From assembly GCA_040388785.1 (NCBI GenBank), contig JAZKBD010000005.1, positions 1 through 64,000 of the forward strand: DNA of 64,000 nt, given 5' to 3'. Source of the stretch: 66-474 sp040388785 (lineage in GTDB: Bacteria > Pseudomonadota > Gammaproteobacteria > Xanthomonadales > Rhodanobacteraceae). The position numbers were made by a program, and so were the translations under genes. Position 1 is the first letter of the stretch, and the number at the start of each line of letters is the position of its first letter. Shown here piece by piece: positions 57,071 to 64,000 of the stretch. Under the pieces are notes generated by a model. The model saw only the letters and a list, made by a program, of their open reading frames with translations, ran no database searches and was not told the origin of the DNA.

Positions 57071-59052
57071 AGCACGTTGTGCAGGTCTTGACGACATTCT
57101 TGCTCGCGTGCGCGGCAGGTTCGGGCATTGCGCAGGTACCGCAGCCTGCGCCACACGTGCAGGTCGCCACGACCACGCCATCACCGGCGCCGCATGCGCT
57201 GACTGCAGACGATCTTTCGACGTTTTTCGGGGGCATGGTTCCGTACATGCTGGCGCGCGGCGATATCGCAGGCGGCGCGATCGCGGTGGTGAAGGACGGC
57301 AAGGTGTTGTTCGTGCATGGTTACGGTTACGCCGATCTGAAAAGCCGCGCGCCTGTATCGACCGCCACGACATTGTTCCGGATCGGCTCGGTATCCAAGC
57401 TGTTCACCTGGACCGCGGTGATGCAACTGATCGAGCGGCACAAGCTCGATCTCGATCGCGACATCAACGACCACCTCGATTTCAAGATCCCGCCGCGCTT
57501 CGGCAAGCCGATCACCCTGCGCGACCTGATGACGCACACGCCGGGCTTCGAGGACACCGCGCGTGACTTGCTGCCCGAGACGGCAGCGGGTACCAATCTC
57601 GCGCATTACCTCAAGGCCCACATCCCCGCGCGCATCTTCCCGCCAAGCAAGGTCGTCGCGTATTCCAACTACGGCGCGGGACTTGCCGGTTACATCGTGC
57701 AGCGCGTGTCGGGCGAACCGTTCGACGCCTACATCCAGCGCCACATCCTCGAACCGCTGGACATGCGCCATTCCACGTTCGCGCAACCGCTGCCCGCAAA
57801 CCTGGCGCCGCTGCTCGCGAAAGGTTATGCCACGGCCTCCGATGGTGACGCCAAACCCTTCGAGCTGGCCAATCCCGCGCCCGCCGGCGCAATGACGTCG
57901 TCCGCGCTGGACATGGCGAACTTCATGATCGCGCAGCTGCAGGACGGCCGCTTCGGCGACACGCAAATCCTGCAGCCGCAAACTGCCGAACTGATGCACA
58001 GCCCGCAACACACCTCGGCGCCGGGCCTCAACGGGTTCGATCTTGGCTTCTATCAGGAGAACCGCAACGGCCAACGCATTATCAGCCACGGCGGCGACAC
58101 CATCGTGTTCCACAGCGACCTGCACCTGCTGCTGGACGCGAACGTCGGCCTGTTCATGAGTTTCAATTCCGCGGGCAAGAACGGCGCGGTCAACGACGTG
58201 CGCAGCGCGATCTTCCACGCGTTCCTCGATCGTTACTTCCCGTGGCACGTTGCGCCGGAACCGGCCTGGAAAGGTGCAAAGGCCGACGCCGCGCGCGTCG
58301 CGGGTTCCTACGAATCCAGCCGCCGCAACCAGAGCGCGCTGCGATTCCTGTATCTGCTGGGACAGGCCAGCGTCCAGGCGCTGCCCGACGGCACGATCAC
58401 GGTGTCGGCGTTGACCAATGATGCGGGCGATGCGTTGCAATGGCGCGAGATCGGCCCGCTGCACTACCGCGAAGTCAATGGCCAGACGTTGCTGGATTTC
58501 GTCGCCGACGCTCACGGGCGCATTCTTTATTTCGCCATCAGCGAGAATCCGGNNNNNNNNNNGGCATCGATCCTGCAGCGCATGCCGGCTCGCCTGAGCC
58601 CGGCTACCTTCGGGCCGTTGCTGGCCGTCACGCTCGTGATCCTGCTGGCCACGCTGCTGGTCTGGTTCGGCGGCTGGGGGATTCGCCGCCGCTATGGCGA
58701 AACGCTGGCGCTTTCTCGCGCGCAAAGCGCCACGCGGATGTTGTCGCGGCTCGGTGCGGCGGCGTGTGTCGCCGTGGTGCTCGGCTGGTTCCTGTTCGTC
58801 GCCGCGATTTCTGCCGACGAACTGTTGCTGGTGCGCGGCGGCCTGACCCCGTGGATGTACCTGCTCTATGCGCTGGGCGTACTCGCGTTGTGTGGCGTGC
58901 TGGCGGTGCTTGCGAATGCCGCGACCACGTGGTTCGCGCCGCGACGCAGCCGCTGGGTGCGCGCGGGCGAGATCGTCCTCGCGCTCGCAACGATTTACCT
59001 GGCGTGGTTCATCGTGACATTCGGGCTGGTCAGCTTCAACGTCCGGTTCTGA
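57067..59052 (+). CDS. Beta-lactamase-fold (S12) serine hydrolase with C-terminal membrane domain, copy 2
   Basis: About 660 residues, one gap (58553-58562). Signal peptide 'CAAGSGIAQVP'; SxxK in 'RIGSVSKLFTW', YxN in 'VAYSNYGAGLAGY', 'SHGGDT'; then a segment ending 'GRILYFAISENP' and, after the gap, four C-terminal transmembrane helices. It is organised like the gene at 53644 and shares long blocks with it, so it arose by duplication around the permease. If the Ns hide only a two-base overlap (GG), the protein reads 'SENPASILQRM' without loss. ATG 57067 overlaps the permease stop. Confidence 0.87.
   Translation: MKHVVQVLTTFLLACAAGSGIAQVPQPAPHVQVATTTPSPAPHALTADDLSTFFGGMVPYMLARGDIAGGAIAVVKDGKVLFVHGYGYADLKSRAPVSTATTLFRIGSVSKLFTWTAVMQLIERHKLDLDRDINDHLDFKIPPRFGKPITLRDLMTHTPGFEDTARDLLPETAAGTNLAHYLKAHIPARIFPPSKVVAYSNYGAGLAGYIVQRVSGEPFDAYIQRHILEPLDMRHSTFAQPLPANLAPLLAKGYATASDGDAKPFELANPAPAGAMTSSALDMANFMIAQLQDGRFGDTQILQPQTAELMHSPQHTSAPGLNGFDLGFYQENRNGQRIISHGGDTIVFHSDLHLLLDANVGLFMSFNSAGKNGAVNDVRSAIFHAFLDRYFPWHVAPEPAWKGAKADAARVAGSYESSRRNQSALRFLYLLGQASVQALPDGTITVSALTNDAGDALQWREIGPLHYREVNGQTLLDFVADAHGRILYFAISENPXXXXASILQRMPARLSPATFGPLLAVTLVILLATLLVWFGGWGIRRRYGETLALSRAQSATRMLSRLGAAACVAVVLGWFLFVAAISADELLLVRGGLTPWMYLLYALGVLALCGVLAVLANAATTWFAPRRSRWVRAGEIVLALATIYLAWFIVTFGLVSFNVRF
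58553..58562. other. Assembly gap in serine hydrolase copy 2, probably zero length
   Basis: The left side ends AATCCGG and the right side begins GGCATCG; merging the shared GG gives 'SENPASILQRM' in frame. The longer reading through ten Ns is also open, so the true length is not certain. Confidence 0.7.
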
Positions 59053-59092
59053 TGACGATGCAACGCGAAGTCGCAAACAACAAGGAGACGAC

Positions 59093-60109
59093 ATGAGTGC
59101 CCCCCGATCCGTGAAGCTGCACGCCGCGATCGAGAAGCGGCCGATGAAGGCGCCGCTCCACATCACCGGCTACACCTTCACCGGCTTCGACGCGCTGGTG
59201 GTGACGCTGCACGAGGGCGGCTGGATCGGCCGCGGCGAGGCGCAGGGCGTGTACTACAAGCACGACAACCCGCCGGAAATGATGGCGCAGGTCGAGGCGC
59301 TGCGCGAACGCATCGAACACGGCATCACGCGCAATGAATTGCTGGCCTGCCTGCCGCCCGGCGGCGCGCGCCACGCGATCGACGCCGCATTGTGGGACTT
59401 GGAAGCCAAACGGAAGGGCATCCCGGTGTGGAAGCTGGCGGGCGCCGATCCGCCACGACCGCTCACGACTACTTTCACGATCGGTGCGGACGATCCCGCC
59501 ACCATGGCCGGCCACGCGCGCGCCTTCGCCGATGCGCGCGCACTCAAGTTGAAATTGACCGACGACGATCTCAATGCCGAACGCGTGCGCGCGGTACGCG
59601 CGGCGCGGCCGGACGTCTGGATGATGGTCGACGCCAACCAGGGCTTCACCCGCGATTCCATGGCGCAACTGCTGCCGACGCTGCAGCAATGCCGAGTGTC
59701 GCTGATCGAGCAACCTTTTCCGCTCGGCAATGAGAATTGGCTGGACGATCTGGATTGCCCCATCCACCTTGCGGCCGATGAAAGCGTGCAGGACCACACC
59801 GACCTCGCGCGCCTCGCCGGCCGCGTCGACACCATCAACATCAAGCTGGACAAGTGCGGCGGCCTGACCGAAGCGCTGGCGATGGCGCAGCAGGCGCGCG
59901 CGATGGGGTTCGACTTGATGGTGGGCAACATGTCCGGCTCGTCGCTGGCGATGGCGCCCGCGTTCGTGCTGGGGCAGCAATGCGCGGTGGTCGACCTGGA
60001 TGGCCCGCTGTACCTGCGCGAGGATTGTTCGCCCGGCGCACTTTATCGAGATGGCACGATCTGGTGTCCGGACGAACTTTGGGGCGGCCCGCTGCCGGCC
60101 GCGGCGTGA
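59093..60109 (+). CDS. Dipeptide epimerase (enolase superfamily, muconate-lactonizing subgroup)
   Basis: A 338-residue enzyme of the mandelate racemase/MLE group. The catalytic set is visible: Lys pair in 'ALKLKLTDDD' (KxK), metal ligands 'VDANQG', 'IEQPFP' and 'AADESV', and the opposite-face Lys in 'NIKLDKCGGL' (KxDKxGG), the signature of L-Ala-D/L-Glu-type epimerases. Such enzymes invert D-residues of murein-derived or other dipeptides in the cytoplasm. AAGGAG precedes ATG 59093, 40 bases after serine hydrolase copy 2. Other dipeptide specificities or an N-acyl amino acid racemase role remain possible. Confidence 0.9.
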   Translation: MSAPRSVKLHAAIEKRPMKAPLHITGYTFTGFDALVVTLHEGGWIGRGEAQGVYYKHDNPPEMMAQVEALRERIEHGITRNELLACLPPGGARHAIDAALWDLEAKRKGIPVWKLAGADPPRPLTTTFTIGADDPATMAGHARAFADARALKLKLTDDDLNAERVRAVRAARPDVWMMVDANQGFTRDSMAQLLPTLQQCRVSLIEQPFPLGNENWLDDLDCPIHLAADESVQDHTDLARLAGRVDTINIKLDKCGGLTEALAMAQQARAMGFDLMVGNMSGSSLAMAPAFVLGQQCAVVDLDGPLYLREDCSPGALYRDGTIWCPDELWGGPLPAAA

Positions 60110-60133
60110 TGCCCGGCGTTGCCCGATAATTCC

Positions 60134-61042
60134 ATGGCAATGGCCAAAGACCTCCAAAAGAAGCTCAAGGGCCGGTGGGAAAGTTTCACGCCATCGGAAC
60201 AGCGGCTCGCCGGTTACCTGCTGCAGAACCTCAAGAGCCTGCCGTTCGAAACGGCGGCGTCCCTGGGCCAGCGCGTCGGCGTCAGCGCCATGACCGTCGG
60301 TCGATTCCTGCGCAAGCTCGGCTACGCCGGCGTCGCCGAAATGAAGGAAGAACTGCGCGGCGACACGGCGTGGCTGAAGCTCTACCACAGCCCGGCGCCA
60401 CCCGCGGAAGGTCCGGACGCCCGCGACGAAAACCTCGAAGCCGAAATCCGCACCGTATCCGCGATCCATGCGCTGGCACGCGGCGAAGAATGGAAAGCCA
60501 TCGTGCACTTGCTGGCTTCGGCCGACCGCGTGTCGGTGGCGAGCTTCCAGTTGGGACGTTTTCTCGGCCTGATGTTTGCCACGCTGCTGCAGCAGATACG
60601 GCCGCAGGTCGCGTTTGCGACCGGCGTGGATGGCGCCTACACCGACGTGCTGATCGATTCCACCGAAAAAAGCTGCGTGGTGCTGATCGATGAGCGCCGC
60701 TACTCGCGGCACTTCAGGATTCTTGCCGAAGAAGTCGCGGCGCGCGGCATTCCGCTCGTGATACTCACCGACTCCGAATGCTATTGGGCGCGCCAGTTGA
60801 CGCCGCACGTCGTGATGCTGCCCACCCAACCGGGGCGCGCATGGCACAGCTTCACCGCGTTCGGCACGCTGTTCAACGTGCTGCTTGGTGCGGTGATCCG
60901 CGCGCGCGGCAGTGACGCGGTGTACGGACGCATCGAGCAGATCACCGCGATGCGCCAGCAGTTCATCGGCTTCAGCGGACCTTCGCCCGAGCCTGCACGC
61001 GTGGCGTCTTCGCGCCGGACCCGCAAGCGTACTTCCGGTTAG
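60134..61042 (+). CDS. MurR/RpiR-family transcriptional regulator
   Basis: A 302-residue regulator with an N-terminal HTH_6 domain ('FTPSEQRLAGYLLQNLKSLP', 'LGQRVGVSAMTVGRFLRKLGY') and a C-terminal SIS sugar-phosphate-binding fold ('DRVSVASFQLGRFLGL', 'SCVVLIDERRYSRHF'). The SIS part seems divergent in the expected phosphosugar loop. ATG 60134 is preferred; ATG 60140 is possible. It lies 24 bases after the epimerase gene on the same strand, so it probably controls the hydrolase-permease-epimerase genes, in parallel with MurR control of murein amino-sugar use in Escherichia coli. Confidence 0.88.
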   Translation: MAMAKDLQKKLKGRWESFTPSEQRLAGYLLQNLKSLPFETAASLGQRVGVSAMTVGRFLRKLGYAGVAEMKEELRGDTAWLKLYHSPAPPAEGPDARDENLEAEIRTVSAIHALARGEEWKAIVHLLASADRVSVASFQLGRFLGLMFATLLQQIRPQVAFATGVDGAYTDVLIDSTEKSCVVLIDERRYSRHFRILAEEVAARGIPLVILTDSECYWARQLTPHVVMLPTQPGRAWHSFTAFGTLFNVLLGAVIRARGSDAVYGRIEQITAMRQQFIGFSGPSPEPARVASSRRTRKRTSG

Positions 61043-61060
61043 GGGATCTCTGCTTTTGCT

Positions 61061-61149
61061 CGTCATTCCGGCGAAGGCCGGAATCCATCCTGATTTTCTT
61101 CCAATGAAATCAAGATCAAAGTGGACCCCGGCTTGCGCCGGGGTGACGA
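61061..61149. repeat. Inverted palindrome pair between convergent genes
   Basis: GTCATTCCGGCGAAGGCCGG continuing to AATCCA (61061-61087) and TGGACCCCGGCTTGCGCCGG continuing to GGTGACG (61121-61147) form two stems in opposite orientation, 35 bases apart, in the 150-base space between the regulator and ahpD. They may end transcription from both sides. The arrangement is typical of paired REP elements. Confidence 0.82.
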
Positions 61150-61192
61150 AAAAGGCGACCAATCAGCGTTTCCTTGGCCGATCCATAAGCGC

Positions 61193-61756
61193 TCACGCGG
61201 CGTGGACGGCCGGAACGCTGGCCGCCGCAGTTTGCTGCTCCAGCACCACGGCCACCGCGTGGATCACCGCCGCGATGCGCGCGGCACTCTGCACCGCTTG
61301 CGCCGAAACGTCGTGCTTGCGCAGGGTGCGTTCGTGCGAAGCCACGCAACTGCCGCAGCCGTTGATCGCCGACACCGCCACCGAGGCGAGATCGAAATCG
61401 ATCTTGTCGCAACCGGGGTTCGCCATCGCGTTCATCCGCAGCCCGGCGCGCAGCGTTCCGTACTCGTCGTTGTCCACGAGATGCAGGAAGCGGTAATAAA
61501 TGTTGGTCATGCCCATCAGCGCGGCGGCGGTGCGCACGCCATCGAGTTCCTTTTCGTCGGCAAGTTGCGAGGCGACGCGCGAAATCGCTTCGGTCAGCGG
61601 CGCGTGACGCGCTGCGATCGCGGACGCCAGCGCCACCAGCGCGATCTGCTTCTGCGAGAGGCCCGGCGCACCGCCTTCACTTAAGACCGATTCGAGGTTG
61701 AGGCGAAGGTCCTTGGCATAGTCGGGCAGGCCAGACTTGATGCGGTCCAGACTCAT
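61193..61756 (-). CDS. ahpD: AhpD-like alkylhydroperoxidase (carboxymuconolactone decarboxylase fold)
   Basis: A 187-residue protein with 'AINGCGSCVASHE': redox Cys 134 and 137 and His 141, as in Mycobacterium AhpD, where they reduce AhpC through lipoylated carriers. ATG 61756 has GGAGAA upstream. It lies 100 bases after ahpC on the same strand and is probably co-transcribed with it from the OxyR-controlled promoter. No ahpF is present here, so AhpD is the likely local electron donor for AhpC, unlike the ahpC-ahpF-oxyR order known in Xanthomonas. Confidence 0.92.
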   Translation of the reverse strand: MSLDRIKSGLPDYAKDLRLNLESVLSEGGAPGLSQKQIALVALASAIAARHAPLTEAISRVASQLADEKELDGVRTAAALMGMTNIYYRFLHLVDNDEYGTLRAGLRMNAMANPGCDKIDFDLASVAVSAINGCGSCVASHERTLRKHDVSAQAVQSAARIAAVIHAVAVVLEQQTAAASVPAVHAA

Positions 61757-61855
61757 GATGTTCTCCGGTGGAAAGAAAGTGGCGGCGGGGTTGCTCCCGC
61801 CGCCTTGGGCGCCGCGCCGATGGAGGGGAATCGGCGCCGGCTGCACGGGAATGCC

Positions 61856-62395
61856 TTACGCGGCCTTCAGGGTCTCTTCGCCCTTGGTCCAGTTGCACGG
61901 GCACAGTTCGTCGGTCTGCAGCGCGTCGAGCACGCGCAGCACTTCCGACGGATTGCGGCCGACCGAACCTTCGGTCACGTAGACGAAGCGGATCACGCCT
62001 TCCGGATCGACCAGGAACGCGGCGCGCTTGGCGACGCCTTCGTCATCGAGGATGCCGAGCGCACGCGTCAGGTCCTTGTTGATGTCGGCCAGCATCGGGA
62101 ACGGCAGGTCGCGCAGGTCCTTGTGGTCCTTGCGCCACGCCATGTGCACGAACTCGGAGTCGGTGCTGGCGGCGAGGATCTGGCAATCGCGGTCCTTGAA
62201 CTGGGCGTCGAGATCGGCGAAGCCCTTGATCTCGGTCGGACACACGAAGGTGAAGTCCTTCGGGTAGAAGAACACGCAAAGCCATTTGCCCTTGTAGGTG
62301 CCGTTGTCGATCTGGGTGAAAGCCTCGTCGAGGTTTTCGATGGACACGGTGGCTTTCAGGTTGAAATGCGGGAAGTTGTTGCCGACGGTAAGCAT
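61856..62395 (-). CDS. ahpC: Alkyl hydroperoxide reductase peroxiredoxin
   Basis: A 179-residue 2-Cys peroxiredoxin of the AhpC/AhpE-like actinobacterial-type group. The peroxidatic Cys is residue 52 in 'FTFVCPTEI'; the C-terminal Cys pair lies in 'LCPCNW' (residues 165 and 167), like the mycobacterial form that pairs with AhpD. It reduces H2O2 and organic peroxides in the cytoplasm. ATG 62395 has AAGGAG upstream. Transcription starts from a promoter directly next to an OxyR site, so peroxide induction is expected. Confidence 0.95.
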   Translation of the reverse strand: MLTVGNNFPHFNLKATVSIENLDEAFTQIDNGTYKGKWLCVFFYPKDFTFVCPTEIKGFADLDAQFKDRDCQILAASTDSEFVHMAWRKDHKDLRDLPFPMLADINKDLTRALGILDDEGVAKRAAFLVDPEGVIRFVYVTEGSVGRNPSEVLRVLDALQTDELCPCNWTKGEETLKAA

Positions 62396-62467
62396 GGGAA
62401 GCTCCTTTGGGGTTGCAGGGATTGGGTGAAAGGGTTGGACAGGCGGCGGGCGCCGCGGTTCAAGGAC

Positions 62468-62496
62468 AAGATAGGGCCCGCCAATCAATTGTTCAA
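62468..62496 (-). promoter_or_regulatory. ahpC promoter
   Basis: On the minus strand TTGAAC (62496-62491) and TATCTT (62473-62468) are 17 bases apart. The -35 box begins immediately next to the OxyR site at 62497-62533, the classic position for activation by OxyR. Confidence 0.75.
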
Positions 62497-62533
62497 ATTG
62501 ATTGTTGCGATATTCACGATAGGCTATATATAT
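62497..62533. promoter_or_regulatory. OxyR tetramer site between ahpC and oxyR
   Basis: Two half-sites, ATTGATTGTTGCGAT (62497-62511) and ATAGGCTATATATAT (62519-62533), each fit the OxyR consensus ATAGnTnnnAnCTAT at seven to eight of ten defined positions and are spaced by exactly seven bases. A further near-perfect inverted repeat CAATCAATTG/AAATTGATTG (62482-62504) overlaps the left edge. Confidence 0.72.
62502..62530 (+). promoter_or_regulatory. oxyR promoter overlapping the OxyR site
   Basis: TTGTTG (62502-62507) and TATATA (62525-62530) are separated by 17 bases and lie entirely inside the OxyR site, so OxyR bound there should repress its own gene, as in other bacteria. Confidence 0.6.
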
Positions 62534-62563
62534 TGATCATCCACCCGTGCCGGCGCCCGAGAG

Positions 62564-63550
62564 ATGAACCTCCGTGATCTCCACTACCTGGCCGCGCTGG
62601 CCGACCACAAACACTTCGGCCGCGCCGCCGAGGCGTGCTTCGTCAGCCAGCCGACCTTGTCGACGCAAATCCGCAAGCTCGAGGAAGAACTGGGTGTCAC
62701 GCTGGTCGAACGCAACCCCCGCAAGGTTTTGCTGACGGATGTCGGCCAGCAGATCGTCGCGCGCGCGCGCGACGTGTTGAACGAAGTCGAACAGATCAAG
62801 CACATCGCGCATCGCGACCACGATCCCGAATCCGGCAGCCTGCGCCTCGGCATCTTTCCCACCCTCGGTCCGTATCTCCTGCCGCACGTGCTTGGCACGA
62901 TCCGCGAACGCTTTCCGCGCCTGGAGCTGCTGCTGGTCGAGGAGAAAACCCCCGAGCTGGTGCAACGCTTGCGCGAGGGCAAGCTGGATGCGGCGATCCT
63001 CGCGCTGCCGGTGCACGACGACACGCTGCACGCCGAATTCCTGTTCGAGGAACCGTTCCTGCTGGCCGCGCCCGACAAGCACCCGCTGGCCGCGCGGCGC
63101 GCGCTGAAACTGGCCGATCTGGAAAACGAGCACCTGCTGTTGCTGGAAGACGGCCATTGCCTGCGCGACCAGGCGCTGGAGGTTTGCCGGATGTCCGGGG
63201 CAGGCGAAAAGCACGGCTTCCGCGCGACCAGCCTCGAAACGCTGCGTCACATGGTTGCGGCCAATGTCGGCGTGACGCTGCTTCCCGTCCTCGCGGTGCA
63301 GCCGCCGATCGCGCATACCGGCAACGTGCACCTGACGCCGTTCCGTGGCCATGCGCCCAGCCGGCGCCTCGCGATGTTCTGGCGCAAGAGTTCGGCGATG
63401 CACGGTTTCCTGACGCAACTGGCGGACGTGTTCAAGAAATTGCCGCGCGAATTGCTCGATCCCGCCACCCTGCCCGCTGCCGGCGCGCCGGCCGTTGTCA
63501 ACGCGCCGCGCCGTCACTATGGTGCAGGCAAGTCACACGCGAAACACTGA
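62564..63550 (+). CDS. oxyR: Peroxide-sensing LysR-family regulator
   Basis: A 328-residue LysR-type protein with the OxyR-type N-terminal helix-turn-helix ('DLHYLAALADHKHFGRAAEA', 'VSQPTLSTQIRKLEEELG'). The two redox cysteines fall at exactly residues 199 and 208 ('GHCLRDQALEVC'), the positions of Escherichia coli OxyR, where their disulphide switches the protein on. ATG 62564 follows a GAG-containing purine stretch. It is divergent from ahpC-ahpD with the shared site between, and is followed one base later by rnk. It has a longer C-terminal tail than the Escherichia coli protein. Confidence 0.96.
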   Translation: MNLRDLHYLAALADHKHFGRAAEACFVSQPTLSTQIRKLEEELGVTLVERNPRKVLLTDVGQQIVARARDVLNEVEQIKHIAHRDHDPESGSLRLGIFPTLGPYLLPHVLGTIRERFPRLELLLVEEKTPELVQRLREGKLDAAILALPVHDDTLHAEFLFEEPFLLAAPDKHPLAARRALKLADLENEHLLLLEDGHCLRDQALEVCRMSGAGEKHGFRATSLETLRHMVAANVGVTLLPVLAVQPPIAHTGNVHLTPFRGHAPSRRLAMFWRKSSAMHGFLTQLADVFKKLPRELLDPATLPAAGAPAVVNAPRRHYGAGKSHAKH

Positions 63551-63551
63551 C

Positions 63552-63965
63552 ATGGAAAACCACGCACCAATCACCCTTTCGCGCCTCGACGTCGAGCGCA
63601 TCGAAAGCCTGCTGGAGAATCCGGCACTGCACGATTCACCGGCGGCCGAACACCTGCGCGCAGAATTCGATCGCGCCGAGATCGTCGAACCGAAGGACAT
63701 GCCCGCCGACGTGGTCAGCATGAATTCGTCGGCCGATTGCGTGGACGAGGCCAGCAACAAGCACCACACGCTGACGCTGGTCTATCCCAGGGACGCCGCC
63801 GCCGACGCGGGCCGCATCTCCGTGCTGGCGCCGGTCGGAAGCGCGCTGCTGGGACTGCGCGTCGGGCAGGCGATCGACTGGCTTGGCCACGGCGGGCGCA
63901 CGCTGCGCCTCAAGGTGACGGCGATCCACTACCAGCCGGAAGCCGCGGGCGATCTGCATCGGTGA
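63552..63965 (+). CDS. rnk: Regulator of nucleoside diphosphate kinase, GreA/GreB C-terminal-like
   Basis: A 137-residue Rnk-type protein: a short N-terminal coiled part ('ITLSRLDVERIESLLEN') and a FKBP-like GreA_GreB C-domain ('TLTLVYPRDAAADAGRISVLA', 'GSALLGLRVGQAIDW' as landmarks). It binds RNA polymerase in related bacteria. ATG 63552 begins one base after the oxyR stop, so it should be co-expressed with oxyR, an unusual partner that could tie polymerase behaviour to peroxide stress. Its stop lies at the start of the next OxyR-like site. Confidence 0.88.
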   Translation: MENHAPITLSRLDVERIESLLENPALHDSPAAEHLRAEFDRAEIVEPKDMPADVVSMNSSADCVDEASNKHHTLTLVYPRDAAADAGRISVLAPVGSALLGLRVGQAIDWLGHGGRTLRLKVTAIHYQPEAAGDLHR

Positions 63966-64000
63966 TAGCTTAAGGCTATCGACATGATCGCTTCAATCAA
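63965..64000 (+). promoter_or_regulatory. Second OxyR-like site at the window edge
   Basis: ATAGCTTAAGGCTAT (63965-63979) matches the OxyR half-site consensus at nine of ten defined positions; after exactly seven bases ATCGCTTCAATCAA begins a second, weaker half-site that runs off the window. It probably serves an unseen gene to the right or below rnk. Confidence 0.6.

Overview
The window looks like a chromosomal segment of a high-GC gammaproteobacterium of the Xanthomonadales/Lysobacterales, probably Rhodanobacteraceae-like (Rhodanobacter, Dyella, Luteibacter, Dokdonella). The pointers are an LPS gene (kdsB), the nagZ-hpt-MTIP order, many TonB-dependent receptors and secreted peptidases, large BNR-propeller secreted proteins, and palindromic GTCATTCC...GGAATCCA intergenic repeats. 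The genus is an inference. There are seven 10-N scaffold gaps (244, 15364, 23128, 29920, 41570, 44129, 58553). Several are flanked by chimeric contig tails, so genes crossing a gap are described as composites. I saw no rRNA, tRNA, CRISPR array or complete IS element.

Layout. 0-8.5 kb: an overlapping minus-strand trio ending in kdsB, then phospholipase D/xseA, aldehyde dehydrogenase and an MsbA-like exporter. 8.6-12.6 kb: cold-shock protein, the coupled nagZ-hpt-MTIP operon and rlmI, all minus strand. 12.7-17 kb: a secreted S9 peptidase with a clear terminator, then a DUF255 protein carrying an in-frame intergenic-type palindromic repeat. 17-21.6 kb: lemA with two TPM-domain genes, dgkA, and a DUF3311/SSS symporter pair. 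21.8-27.7 kb: BNR protein A divergent from a TonB receptor. 27.7-32 kb: a coupled Tat serine hydrolase/M23 peptidase/membrane protein operon, bracketed by an intact and a decayed copy of a dihydrofolate-reductase-family gene. 32.05-33.7 kb: an AT-rich two-gene cassette (unknown soluble protein plus four-TM protein), the strongest candidate for an undescribed system. 33.9-44.7 kb: BNR proteins B, C and D in tandem, separated by palindromic repeats. 44.8-47.5 kb: BlaI, an M56 peptidase fused to two TonB domains, and a TonB-domain lipoprotein, under a visible BlaI-type operator. 47.5-51.1 kb: prmC and an M1 aminopeptidase. 51.3-61 kb: TonB receptor, two paralogous membrane-tailed serine hydrolases flanking an APC permease, a dipeptide epimerase and an RpiR regulator, consistent with uptake and processing of peptides, possibly murein-derived. 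61-64 kb: ahpC-ahpD divergent from oxyR-rnk with a well-formed OxyR site, and a second OxyR-like site at the window end.

The dominant themes are the cell envelope (peptidoglycan recycling, secreted peptidases, TonB-linked import, BNR propeller proteins) and peroxide stress. Functional statements about BNR proteins, the AT-rich cassette and the S12 cluster are inferences from motifs and context.
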